From CAYUYV01 sp050331455 (GTDB lineage Bacteria > Pseudomonadota > Alphaproteobacteria > JAJFIK01): a stretch of DNA of 61,052 nucleotides. A model generated the notes under the pieces. The model had not been told where the DNA came from and made no database searches. It was given only the letters and a program-made list of their open reading frames with translations. Location of the stretch: contig JBHJGV010000033.1 of NCBI GenBank assembly GCA_050331455.1, forward strand, positions 1 to 61,052. Direction: 5' to 3'. A program made the translations under genes and the position numbers. Shown here piece by piece: positions 27,590 to 36,098 of this stretch (position 1 is the stretch's first letter; every line of letters begins with the position of its first letter).

Positions 27590-28762
27590 ATGCGCCATCT
27601 GGTCTTTTGGCAGAACGTCCTCAGCCCGCACCATGCCGGCCTCATGGCTTCGCTGGCGCGCCGCGCCGATGTGAGCGTGACCTGGATTGCCCGGGAACCG
27701 ATGATCGCCCGACGGACGGCCATGGGTTGGCAGGATGCCGCTGTGGACGGCGTGGAGCATATCATCGACCCGACGACGGACCGCATCGACGCCCTGTGCG
27801 ACCCGGCGGCCCGGGAGCGTATTCACATCCACACGGGCCTTCTGCCCCTCGGATACCGCAAAGATCCACTGGCCCTGGTCCAGGACCGCGGCCTGACCTG
27901 GGGCACGGTGCTGGAGCGAGGACGCCAGACCGGTGTGAAGGCGCCGCTTGCGCGGATGCGCTACCGCCTTCTGGCCCTACGCCTCGCCCGGTCCATGACC
28001 GTCATGCTGGCCATGGGCCGTATCGGGGCACACTGGTACGCGGCAACCGGCTGGCCGGCCCGAAAAATCTTTCCGTTTGCCTATTTTCCGGAGCCGATCG
28101 AACGGCACAGGGGGCCAGCGGATGAAGCCGACGGTCCCCACCGGATTCTTTATTTGGGGGCCTTGGTCGACTACAAATCCGTATGCACACTGATTGCGGC
28201 TCTGCCACGACTGCGCGCCGGACCCTGGTCCCTCACCATTGTCGGCGACGGCCCTTTGCGGGGCGCCCTGATGGACCAGGCAAGGACCCTCGGCATGATG
28301 GACCGGATCATTTGGCGCGGCAGCCTGCCCCGGGACGAGGCCCTGGCGACCCTCGCCCGCCATGATGTGATGGTCCTGCCCAGTCGCACGGATGGCTGGG
28401 GCGCCGTGGTGAATGAGGGATTGATGATGGGCGTGCCGGTCATCGCCTCGTCCGGATGCGGGGCATCGGATCTGATCGGCGTGACGGGCGTGGAGGGCGC
28501 GTCCTGGCGCGGCGGGCTGTTTGCCCCCCTGGACGCGGCAGGCCTCGCCCGGCGCCTCGACGCCGAGATTGCCGCCGGCCGCCCGGGCAGGGAACGACGG
28601 GAACGGATCGCTCAATGGGCCGCCGCCCTCCATGGCGAGGGGCCGGCAACCTATCTCCACGCGATCCTCGACCATGTGCTGGACGGCGGGCAGCGCCCGA
28701 CACCGCCATGGCAGGGGGAAGACGGTGAGGCAAGGAGCGGCATCACGCATCCGATGCGGTAG
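27590..28762 (+). CDS. Glycosyltransferase family 4-like (GT-B fold)
   Basis: A 390-residue sugar transferase. The N-terminal Rossmann half starts HLVFWQNVLSPHHAGLM; the C-terminal half has ILYLGALVDYKSVCTLIAAL, VGDGPLRGAL and the donor-binding DVMVLPSRTDGWGAVVNEGLMMGVPVI (about 255-285), with the family's E-x7-E pattern altered to DGWGAVVNEGL. It should add a nucleotide-sugar-derived residue to a lipid-linked glycan on the cytoplasmic face. Spaced 33 bases after the acyltransferase gene and 75 before the flippase. Confidence 0.85.
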   Translation: MRHLVFWQNVLSPHHAGLMASLARRADVSVTWIAREPMIARRTAMGWQDAAVDGVEHIIDPTTDRIDALCDPAARERIHIHTGLLPLGYRKDPLALVQDRGLTWGTVLERGRQTGVKAPLARMRYRLLALRLARSMTVMLAMGRIGAHWYAATGWPARKIFPFAYFPEPIERHRGPADEADGPHRILYLGALVDYKSVCTLIAALPRLRAGPWSLTIVGDGPLRGALMDQARTLGMMDRIIWRGSLPRDEALATLARHDVMVLPSRTDGWGAVVNEGLMMGVPVIASSGCGASDLIGVTGVEGASWRGGLFAPLDAAGLARRLDAEIAAGRPGRERRERIAQWAAALHGEGPATYLHAILDHVLDGGQRPTPPWQGEDGEARSGITHPMR

Positions 28763-28837
28763 CGACAGACCCCGGCCAGGGGGATGCGGCCGGCTCCGGG
28801 GGGAGCTGACGTCCGCGGACAAAGGGGATTCCAGACG

Positions 28838-30190
28838 ATGATGCGGCCTGGTTTGTTGGACAAGTATTCCGGTCCCGGCACCACAAAGGGCCTCGGCTCC
28901 CTGGTTGGCGCCATGCTCCGGTCCGGCGGGATCCGCATTGCGGGCCTTTTGGCCGGATATGCGTTCTACGGATTGATTTCCAATGCCTTTGGCGCGGCGG
29001 GGCTCGGGCGCTTCACCCTGGCCATGACGGTCCTGCTGATGCTCGGGACCCTGGCCGTTCAGGGCTTCGTGCCCACGGTGGTGCGGTTTACCGCCGGCGA
29101 TCTGGCCCAGAACCGGGCGGATAAGGCGCGGGCCCGTGCACGGTGGGCCCTCGGCCGGGTCGGCATTGCGGCCCTCGTGCTCGCGGCGGTGCTGTTCCTG
29201 GTCGCTGAACGTCTCGCCATTGCCGTTTTCGCGGATCCGGCCCTCACGCCGGTGCTTCAGATTATCAGCCTGGGCCTGATTGCCCAGCCCCTGATCCTGC
29301 TCCTGGCAGCCTATGCGCAAGGGTGCGGACGGGTCGCATTGGCCATGGCGATTCAGTATCTGGGGCCGCCCGCCCTTGCCGCCGGCCTTCTGCTCGGTCC
29401 CCTGGGCCTCGCCGGCCCGGAATCCGTCGGCGCCATGGCCCAGGCGGGGGCCTTGTGGATCACGCTGCTGGTCGGCGCGGCGCTGGTGCCGGATCTATGG
29501 CACGGGGACACGCAACTGCCCGCCAATGACCGCCAGGCCATGGTCACCATGGCCCGGCCGTTGCTCCTGTCCTCCGCCGCCGGACTGCTGCTGGGTTGGG
29601 CCGATACACTGATGCTGGGCATGCTGAGCGACCCGGCCCAGGTCGGGCTTTACGCCGTCGCCTTCCGCTTTGCCCTGCTGACGAGCCTCGGCCAGCAGGT
29701 CGTCAACGCAACCGCCGGCCCCCGGATTGCAGGCGCGTTTTCCGCCGGCGACCATGGTGCCGTACAGGCGATCCTAGGGCGCTCGGTCATGCTGGGCGCG
29801 CTCGGCGCAGCGCCCTTCGTGGCCGCGACCCTGCTGTTCGCGGAGCCCCTCCTCGCCCTGTTCGGGCCGGACTTCGCCCAGGGCGGGACACTGGTGCGGA
29901 TCATCGTGCTCGGGGAATTCGCGGCGCTCTGCCTGGGTCCGGGCGGGACGACCATGAACATGACCGGTCTGGAACAGCTTTTCCGGAACGTGGTTCTCAG
30001 TGCGCTGATCGTCAATATTCTGTTGAACCTGATCCTCATCCCGCTCTATGGCGCGCTCGGCGCGGCCATCGCGACGGCGCTGACCGCGATCGGCCAGAAA
30101 GCCGTCATGGCGCTCATTCTCTACCGGATCCATGGCTTCGTGACGCCCCTCGTCCCCCGATCCATGGTCCGGGTCCTGACACGGCCCTGA
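28838..30190 (+). CDS. Wzx-like polysaccharide flippase (MOP superfamily)
   Basis: A 450-residue polytopic protein with about 12-14 helices, starting after a short polar leader with MLRSGGIRIAGLLAGYAFYGLISNAFGAAGLGRFTLAM (quoted in part), the usual first-helix pattern of O-antigen/exopolysaccharide flippases. It should move undecaprenyl-linked repeat units across the inner membrane. ATG codons at 28838 and 28841 follow AAAGGGGA; I took the first. Last gene of the plus-strand polysaccharide operon, converging on another glycosyltransferase gene. Confidence 0.85.
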   Translation: MMRPGLLDKYSGPGTTKGLGSLVGAMLRSGGIRIAGLLAGYAFYGLISNAFGAAGLGRFTLAMTVLLMLGTLAVQGFVPTVVRFTAGDLAQNRADKARARARWALGRVGIAALVLAAVLFLVAERLAIAVFADPALTPVLQIISLGLIAQPLILLLAAYAQGCGRVALAMAIQYLGPPALAAGLLLGPLGLAGPESVGAMAQAGALWITLLVGAALVPDLWHGDTQLPANDRQAMVTMARPLLLSSAAGLLLGWADTLMLGMLSDPAQVGLYAVAFRFALLTSLGQQVVNATAGPRIAGAFSAGDHGAVQAILGRSVMLGALGAAPFVAATLLFAEPLLALFGPDFAQGGTLVRIIVLGEFAALCLGPGGTTMNMTGLEQLFRNVVLSALIVNILLNLILIPLYGALGAAIATALTAIGQKAVMALILYRIHGFVTPLVPRSMVRVLTRP

Positions 30191-30195
30191 CGACC

Positions 30196-30236
30196 GCGAC
30201 CCTGAAGTGCGACCCTGAAGACTGCGGTCTTGAAGA
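30196..30236. repeat. 13-base tandem repeat in the convergent gap
   Basis: GCGACCCTGAAGT at 30196-30208 is repeated with one change at 30209-30221, and a third degenerate copy ends TCTTGAAGA at 30236. GACCGC (30192-30197) can also pair with GCGGTC (30224-30229). It fills the 57-base gap between the converging flippase and glycosyltransferase genes and might act in termination. Confidence 0.5.
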
Positions 30237-30247
30237 AAGGGATCCTG

Positions 30248-31534
30248 TCAGGCCAGGTCGGCGGACCCGTCCGGCGCCCCGGCCGACTGGCTGCGAGGCC
30301 CGCCGTCATGGGCGGGCAACCCCTGGAACATGTGCAGGCACGCCTCGACGGTCCGGGGCGGACAGAGTTTCTCGCCCGCATAATTTCGGGCCGCCCGAGA
30401 CCAGGACAACCAGGTCTGGGCGTCCTGGTCGATGAGGGTCTGCACCGCACGGGTCACGGAGGCGAGATCCTGGGGCGGCACGTCAAAGCCCGCCTTGAGA
30501 GGGGCGAGACCGCGCCAGGGCGTCGTGTCGCCGATAATCACCGGCACCCCGCAATGCATGGCTTCGATGATTGAATGACCGAAATTCTCGCCCAGGGTCG
30601 GCATGAGAAACCCGTGATAGCCCTGGAGCACGCCCAGCACGTCCTCGCGCGGCACCGAGCCGCGGAACCGGACGGTGACATGGGCACCGCAGGCCTCGGC
30701 CAGCGCCCGGCAATGGGCCGCATAATCGGCCTCCTGATCGGGCCCGAACACATCGAACACGACCGTGCCCTCGACCTTTTCCAGCGCCTTGATGGCCGTG
30801 TGCAGATTTTTCTTTGGACTGATCCGGGCAAGGAAACACAGGCGTACCGTCCCCGGCGCCTTACCGCGCGCCGGGTCGGATCCGGCGTCATCTACGGGCG
30901 GCAGGCGCGTGATATCGCAGGCCACATGGATGGCCGACCGGGGCGCCAGGACCCAGCGGATATTGTCCGCCTCCAGATCGGTGGAGGCATGCCACTCGGC
31001 CGTGCGATAAAGGCCCGCCTTGCGGACCAGGGACAGGAAGAGCCTTTTCTTTCGCGCCTTGAGGCCGAGGGCCCCGGCATCGAACTCCCCGCGCGGCGCG
31101 ATAAGGACCCGCGTCTTCGGGGACCGGACGGCCAGGTGGACCATCGGGCCGACGGAAAAGGCCGGGTCGAAGAATGAATTGAGATAGACGAGGTCGGGGC
31201 GGGTATCGTTCAGAATACCGATCAAGCGCCGCACGGCCGTGAGGATGCCGACCGGCGAGCTTGGTTTTTCGATATAGGTGACCTGGGCCTTGCCGACCGG
31301 ATACCAACGCCCGGGCTCGATCCCGGGATAGCGGCTCGCACGCTCGGCGGCGTTGTCGACCGAGTCCCGGTCGCTGGTCGCGATCAGAAACTCAATCCGG
31401 TCGCCCAAGGCCTCCACCATGGCCTCGATGGTGCGCACCGGTCCGCCGGATTTGTAGCCGGGCAGATAGGTCGCCAGGAAAACGAGCACCCTGGGACGCG
31501 TTGCCGGAGGACGGGGATGGGGGGACGGGGTCAC
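30248..31534 (-). CDS. Glycosyltransferase family 4-like
   Basis: A 428-residue GT-B glycosyltransferase. ATYLPGYKSGGPVRTI near residue 22 is the glycine-rich acceptor loop, LCFLARISPKKNLHTAIKAL (about 235) opens the donor domain, and GFLMPTLGENFGHSIIEAMHCGVPVI (about 335-360) carries the classical E-x7-E motif. It overlaps the upstream Wzy/ligase-like gene by ATGA, so it is translationally coupled. Probably adds a sugar in the same polysaccharide pathway. Confidence 0.87.
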   Translation of the reverse strand: MTPSPHPRPPATRPRVLVFLATYLPGYKSGGPVRTIEAMVEALGDRIEFLIATSDRDSVDNAAERASRYPGIEPGRWYPVGKAQVTYIEKPSSPVGILTAVRRLIGILNDTRPDLVYLNSFFDPAFSVGPMVHLAVRSPKTRVLIAPRGEFDAGALGLKARKKRLFLSLVRKAGLYRTAEWHASTDLEADNIRWVLAPRSAIHVACDITRLPPVDDAGSDPARGKAPGTVRLCFLARISPKKNLHTAIKALEKVEGTVVFDVFGPDQEADYAAHCRALAEACGAHVTVRFRGSVPREDVLGVLQGYHGFLMPTLGENFGHSIIEAMHCGVPVIIGDTTPWRGLAPLKAGFDVPPQDLASVTRAVQTLIDQDAQTWLSWSRAARNYAGEKLCPPRTVEACLHMFQGLPAHDGGPRSQSAGAPDGSADLA

Positions 31535-33045
31535 GGCCGGGCCTCGCCGTAGAAACCCTCGGCCAGGATATCGTCATGCCGGTCCGGAGCGCGGCGGAAA
31601 CTGCCGGCAAACCCGAACATGACCCACAAAAGGAGGCCGACCCCACCCATGGAAAAGAAGATCGCTTCGCCGAGATTGACCGCAAAACCGGCAACCAGAA
31701 TCGGCACGCTGGCGGCGACGACGGCGGGGCCGCGAAAGAGGGCGATGACCATCGCCACAAAGAAGATCGTGCCGATAATGCCCGTCTCCTCCAGGACCGC
31801 GCTGTAGATATTGCCCTTTTCCACCGATGAACTGATCGGCAGACCGAGGATCGGATCCACCGTGACGTTTGTCACATCGAGGGAGGACGGAATGCCGAAG
31901 CCGATGCCAAAAAGGGGGTGCTCCAGGAAATTCAGCCAGGACTCATAGATCACCCGGCCGCGAGCGGCCTGGAAGGCCTCGGCCACATTGGTCGTGTTCT
32001 CGTATTTGCGGATGATGTCGTCGATGATCTGGCCCTCATCGATGGTGGAGAACATGAGCACCGCCATCGATGTGACATAGATCGCCAACGCCCCCGGAGA
32101 CAGCAGCAGACGCAGGCCCGCATCGAGTGCCCGGGTGCGCAGGGTCAGAAAGATCGCCGCGGGGAGCAGCACGCTGACCAGAACAGCGAACAGCGCCGTG
32201 CGCGAGGCCGACATCAGGATGAACAGCATCAGGACGGCCAGGCTCGCCAGGATGAGGGATCGCCGGCCGGGGCAGGTCACGTAGCGGTAGGAGAACCAGA
32301 CGAACCCGAAAACCGAAATCACGCTGAAGGGCTGGGGATTGTAGATGCTGCCCTGCAGATCCCCGTTCAGCAGATAGCCATAGGGTGTCACGGCGAAAAA
32401 GGCCGTTGCGAGAATGAAGCCGTACCAGAAATTGTCGAACCAGCCCTGCAAAGACTCCATCTCGTCTTCGGTAAGAATGGCGAAGGCAATTGCGATCATG
32501 CCCGTGATCAGGCTGAAGGACAGCAGCTTCATCAGGGCAATGGAGACATTATAACTGGTCAGTGCCGTGAGGAAGGACATGACGATCAGAAACAGGATGG
32601 CGACGACATGATACGCGCACAGATGGAGCTGACGCCGCGTAAGCACCAGCGTCGCCGAGACGGCGCCCAGACAGACCGCCAGGAGCAGCCATCGCATGAG
32701 GGTGTAGGGGCCTTCGGCAAAGCCGAGGTCCGGATAGGCGGAGGTGATGATGGTCGCGATGACCAGGGACTGGATCACCTGTCGGGGGCCCAGCAGGGAC
32801 CACAGGCACAGAACGGCCAGCGCCCCGGAAATGGCCGCGCCGCCGCCGAAGGCGGTCCCGATGATCAGGGCTGTCACCAGACCGATCGTGGTCACGGATA
32901 AGGCCGGCCGGTCCCGGGATGGGTCCCCAATCTGATCGCCAACCTGCCAGTCGGCCTGATCCCACACCCGGTCCCCAGCATCCGGGGTCCCGTCGGTTGC
33001 AGGGGAAAGGGGCAGTTTGTCCCAAGCGGTGTGCTGGTCCGTCAT
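31531..33045 (-). CDS. O-antigen ligase/polymerase-like membrane protein (Wzy/WaaL type)
   Basis: A 504-residue protein with a polar 45-residue N-terminus and about 11-12 helices. The periplasmic loop region has ARGRVIYESWLNFLEHPLFGIGFG (about residues 360-385, in part), the GRxxxW…PLxGxGxG pattern of the O-antigen ligase family (PF04932). With the flippase on the opposite operon it would complete a Wzx/Wzy-dependent pathway, as polymerase or ligase; sequence alone does not separate these. The ribosome site is weak. It is 109 bases downstream of the family-2 glycosyltransferase gene. Confidence 0.82.
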   Translation of the reverse strand: MTDQHTAWDKLPLSPATDGTPDAGDRVWDQADWQVGDQIGDPSRDRPALSVTTIGLVTALIIGTAFGGGAAISGALAVLCLWSLLGPRQVIQSLVIATIITSAYPDLGFAEGPYTLMRWLLLAVCLGAVSATLVLTRRQLHLCAYHVVAILFLIVMSFLTALTSYNVSIALMKLLSFSLITGMIAIAFAILTEDEMESLQGWFDNFWYGFILATAFFAVTPYGYLLNGDLQGSIYNPQPFSVISVFGFVWFSYRYVTCPGRRSLILASLAVLMLFILMSASRTALFAVLVSVLLPAAIFLTLRTRALDAGLRLLLSPGALAIYVTSMAVLMFSTIDEGQIIDDIIRKYENTTNVAEAFQAARGRVIYESWLNFLEHPLFGIGFGIPSSLDVTNVTVDPILGLPISSSVEKGNIYSAVLEETGIIGTIFFVAMVIALFRGPAVVAASVPILVAGFAVNLGEAIFFSMGGVGLLLWVMFGFAGSFRRAPDRHDDILAEGFYGEARP

Positions 33046-33154
33046 GGCAAGGGGTCTCTTGGCGGCTTCAGGGAGCGGGCGACACGGACAGGGAAGGCCC
33101 GGTCATTGAGAATCGCAGCGGAACGGTAGCAGACTCGCCCGCCCCAGGCCGGGA

Positions 33155-34168
33155 TCAGCGATAGGGGCTGGTCTTGTGGACCAGGTGATGGCCGTAGAGC
33201 TTGCCCATGGCATGGGAGTGCTTCACCTCGCCCGCAAAGGGCAGATCGCCCCCGCGCAGGCCATGGCGCAGCCGGCTCATCTCCCAATAGCCGACCTGGA
33301 GCAGGGCCTTGGCGGCGATGACGGCCCGGGTCAGCGCCTTGTTGCCGCTGTTGCGGACCTTCGCCAGGGCGTAGGCCTGGGAGCCCCGGTAGCTGCGGCT
33401 GATCACGAAGGCCGGGCTGATCCGGCTTGCGGGAATGTATTCCTCCATCAGCGCTTCGGCCGATGTGAAGACCCTGAGACCCTTCACCCGGCGCACGAGG
33501 CGCAGGAAATAATCGAAGTCTTCTCCACCGGCGAGCCCGAAGACCGGATCGAACCAGAACGGCGCATCGGCCGGGAAGCACAGATCCTTGCGCAGGGTCA
33601 CATTGCAGGTGCGCGCATCGTGGATATTGCCGTCCGCCTTGGGATGGACCCGCTCCCCGGCATCGGCGCCGATCCGGCGGCAGAAATAGGGGCGCAGCAG
33701 GGCCACGATATCCGGGTCCGCATCGTCCGGGAACACCGGATCCACATCGCCGAACATCACGTCGGCCCGCCGCGCCGCCATCAGGTCGATGACCGTCCGG
33801 GCCCAGCCTTTTGGCACGATATTGTCGTCATCGACGAAAGCCAACAGATGCCCGCTGGCGGCGGCGACACCGGTGTTGCGGGCATGGGACAGATTTGTCC
33901 GTGGCTCCGTGACGTAGCGCAGGATGGGATCGCCGGATGCCGGGCGCCGGGCCTCGACGAGAGGGCGGGCGGACTCACCGGGGCAGTTGTCCACCACTAC
34001 GATCTCGAGGGTACCCGGTTCCAGACCGGTCTGGGCCAGGCACGTGTCAAGGCACGTGCCCAGAAGATCCGGCCGCTGAAAGGTGCAAATGACGATACTG
34101 AGTGTCGGGCGCGTCTGGGGAGGCCGGATGGTGGCCTGCCCTGTCCCGGCGCCATGGGTCAGTGTCAT
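33155..34168 (-). CDS. Glycosyltransferase family 2
   Basis: A 337-residue GT-A glycosyltransferase. LSIVICTFQRPDLLGTCLDT (about 23-42) is the nucleotide-sugar entry strand, VVVDNCPG lies near 58, and the metal-binding DxD is in LLAFVDDDNIVPKGW (about 110-124). ARNTGVAAASGH precedes it as usual. The C-terminal part with RVFTSAEALMEEYIPASRIS is typical of surface-polysaccharide enzymes. It is the first gene of the minus-strand half of the polysaccharide cluster. Confidence 0.88.
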   Translation of the reverse strand: MTLTHGAGTGQATIRPPQTRPTLSIVICTFQRPDLLGTCLDTCLAQTGLEPGTLEIVVVDNCPGESARPLVEARRPASGDPILRYVTEPRTNLSHARNTGVAAASGHLLAFVDDDNIVPKGWARTVIDLMAARRADVMFGDVDPVFPDDADPDIVALLRPYFCRRIGADAGERVHPKADGNIHDARTCNVTLRKDLCFPADAPFWFDPVFGLAGGEDFDYFLRLVRRVKGLRVFTSAEALMEEYIPASRISPAFVISRSYRGSQAYALAKVRNSGNKALTRAVIAAKALLQVGYWEMSRLRHGLRGGDLPFAGEVKHSHAMGKLYGHHLVHKTSPYR

Positions 34169-34206
34169 GAAGGAGCCCCCGCATCCGTCCCGCGATCGCT
34201 GGATGC

Positions 34207-34234
34207 CGGGGTGGGCTTGAAGGAACCCACCCCG
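34207..34234. terminator. Hairpin downstream of the aldehyde dehydrogenase gene
   Basis: CGGGGTGGG (34207-34215) pairs perfectly with CCCACCCCG (34226-34234) around a 10-base loop. It starts 18 bases after the aldehyde dehydrogenase stop on the minus strand and 39 bases before the glycosyltransferase start. No T-run follows on the minus strand, so this is a candidate terminator only. Confidence 0.45.
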
Positions 34235-34251
34235 CCACGCGCTTTAAGCAC

Positions 34252-35691
34252 TTACGCGCCCTTGGGCGTATAGCCCATCATGGCTTTGACTTCGAGGAAT
34301 TCTTCGAGGCCGAAAACACCCCATTCCCGGCCATTGCCCGACTGCTTGTAGCCGCCGAAGGGGGCATTGAAGTCTGCGCCGGCGCCGTTGATGTGGACCA
34401 TGCCGGTGCGGATGTCCTCGGCGATGCCCCGGGCGCGCTCCAGATCCGTACCCGTCACATAGCCCGACAGGCCGTATTCGGTCTCGTTGGCGATGCGCAC
34501 GGCGTCGGCATCGTCCGTGTAGCCGATGATGGACAGCACCGGGCCGAAGATCTCTTCACGCGCAATCGTCATGTCATTGGTGACGTTGGCGAACACGGTG
34601 GGGCGGACAAAATAGCCGCGGTTGAGCCCTTCGGGCAGGCCCGTGCCGCCGGCCACGAGCGTTGCGCCCTCGTCGATGCCCTTCTGGATGAGGTCCTGGA
34701 TCTTCTTCCACTGGGCCTCGGACACCACCGGCCCCAGCTTGGTTTCCTTGTCGCCCGGATCACCGACGGCGAGGCCCTCCGCCGTTGTCTTCGCGACCGC
34801 CGCGGCCTCGTCCATGCGGTCCTGGGGCACAAGCATGCGGGTCGGCGCGTTGCAGGACTGGCCGGAATTCATCATGCACTGGAACGTGTCGCGGGCGATC
34901 ACGGTTTCCAGTTCGGCATCGTCCAGGATGATATTTGCGGATTTGCCGCCCAGTTCCTGGGCCACCCGCTTGACCGTCGGCGCCGCGGCCTTAGCGACCT
35001 CAATACCGGCGCGGGTCGAACCGGTGAAGGACACCATGTCGATGCCCGGATGGCTGGAGAGGGTCGCGCCCACCGTGGGCCCGTCGCCGTTGACGAGGTT
35101 GAACACCCCGGCCGGAACGCCTGCATCGTCCATGATCTGGGCGAGCAGCATCGCCGAGCCCGGCGCGATTTCGGAGGGCTTGAGAACCATGGTGCAGCCC
35201 GCCGCGATGGCCGGGGCAACCTTGCAGGCGATCTGGTTGATGGGCCAGTTCCACGGCGTGATGAAGCCGCACACGCCCACGGGCTCCTTGCGCACGCGGG
35301 TCGTGCCGATGTCGTGTTCGAATTCGTAGGTCTTCAGGATTTCGATGACATTGGCAAAATGGCCGAGGCCTGTGGGGGCCTGGGCCCGCTTGGCGAGCCA
35401 AGCGGGAGCACCCATTTCGGCGGAAATCACCGTCGCCATCTGATCGAGGCGGGCCTTATAGGCTTCAACGATCTTGCCCAAAAGGGCGATGCGCTCGTCC
35501 CGGCTCGTTTTGGAGAACGTCTCGAAGGCGCGCCGGGCGGCCTCGACGGCCTTGTCCACATCCACCGAGGAGCCGAGGCTGATGGTGCTCACGACCTCTT
35601 CGGTCGCTGGATTGATGACATCCAGGCTCCGGTCCGAGGCCGGATCGACCCAGACACCGTCAATATAAAATTTGCGGGCATTTTCAATCAT
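34252..35691 (-). CDS. NAD(P)-dependent aldehyde dehydrogenase
   Basis: A 479-residue ALDH-superfamily enzyme. Landmarks are TPWNWPINQIACK (about 150), KPSEIAP, the cofactor glycine loop FTGSTRAGIEV, the general base in AQELGGKSANIILDD (about 255) and the catalytic cysteine in NSGQSCNAPTR (about 288), then EEIFGPVLSI and PFGGYKQSGNGREWG. The group oxidises aliphatic or semialdehyde substrates; the exact one cannot be given. The ATG at 35691 has GGAG upstream and starts MIENARKFYIDGVWV, the standard family start. Monocistronic by appearance, divergent from the chemosensory fusion gene. Confidence 0.9.
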   Translation of the reverse strand: MIENARKFYIDGVWVDPASDRSLDVINPATEEVVSTISLGSSVDVDKAVEAARRAFETFSKTSRDERIALLGKIVEAYKARLDQMATVISAEMGAPAWLAKRAQAPTGLGHFANVIEILKTYEFEHDIGTTRVRKEPVGVCGFITPWNWPINQIACKVAPAIAAGCTMVLKPSEIAPGSAMLLAQIMDDAGVPAGVFNLVNGDGPTVGATLSSHPGIDMVSFTGSTRAGIEVAKAAAPTVKRVAQELGGKSANIILDDAELETVIARDTFQCMMNSGQSCNAPTRMLVPQDRMDEAAAVAKTTAEGLAVGDPGDKETKLGPVVSEAQWKKIQDLIQKGIDEGATLVAGGTGLPEGLNRGYFVRPTVFANVTNDMTIAREEIFGPVLSIIGYTDDADAVRIANETEYGLSGYVTGTDLERARGIAEDIRTGMVHINGAGADFNAPFGGYKQSGNGREWGVFGLEEFLEVKAMMGYTPKGA

Positions 35692-36098
35692 GGGGTGCTC
35701 CTCCGCTTCATGCTGCGCCGGACGGACGACCGTCTCGCCCGCACTGTATGACCTTTGGATTGCCGGGAAAATAGAGCGACTGTAACGCCCGGTCCGCGGG
35801 GGCAGACCCACCGCACAAATGGCGCAAGGGTCACGGCCGCGCCGGCGCCGGCCCTGGCGCGGACCGGGTCCGGCAACCGCCTCCCGGACCGTTTCTCAAC
35901 GTCATTGGTGTGGATTTTCCTTTGTGCTTTCAAGGAATAGGAAATATCTATCCAAAGTGTTAATCTCTTCAGCCATATCCGGATGCGTCGTGTTTTCCCC
36001 TTTCCGGGCCGTTCAAGCCTCGGATATGCACCGTCCGCGGGATTATCGTCGCGGCCCGCCCATCCGGTAACCGTCCTACTTGCCAAACGGACCACCCC
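35692..36098. other. 407-base divergent intergenic region, with an A+T-rich patch
   Basis: No gene is seen between the divergent aldehyde dehydrogenase and the CheB-CheR-kinase gene. The stretch about 35905-35990 is much richer in A+T than its surroundings. On the plus strand TTGTGC (35922-35927) and TATCTA (35945-35950) are 17 bases apart and could be a weak sigma-70 promoter for the chemosensory fusion, about 150 bases upstream of its ATG. Each box matches the consensus in only three of six positions. Confidence 0.3.
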
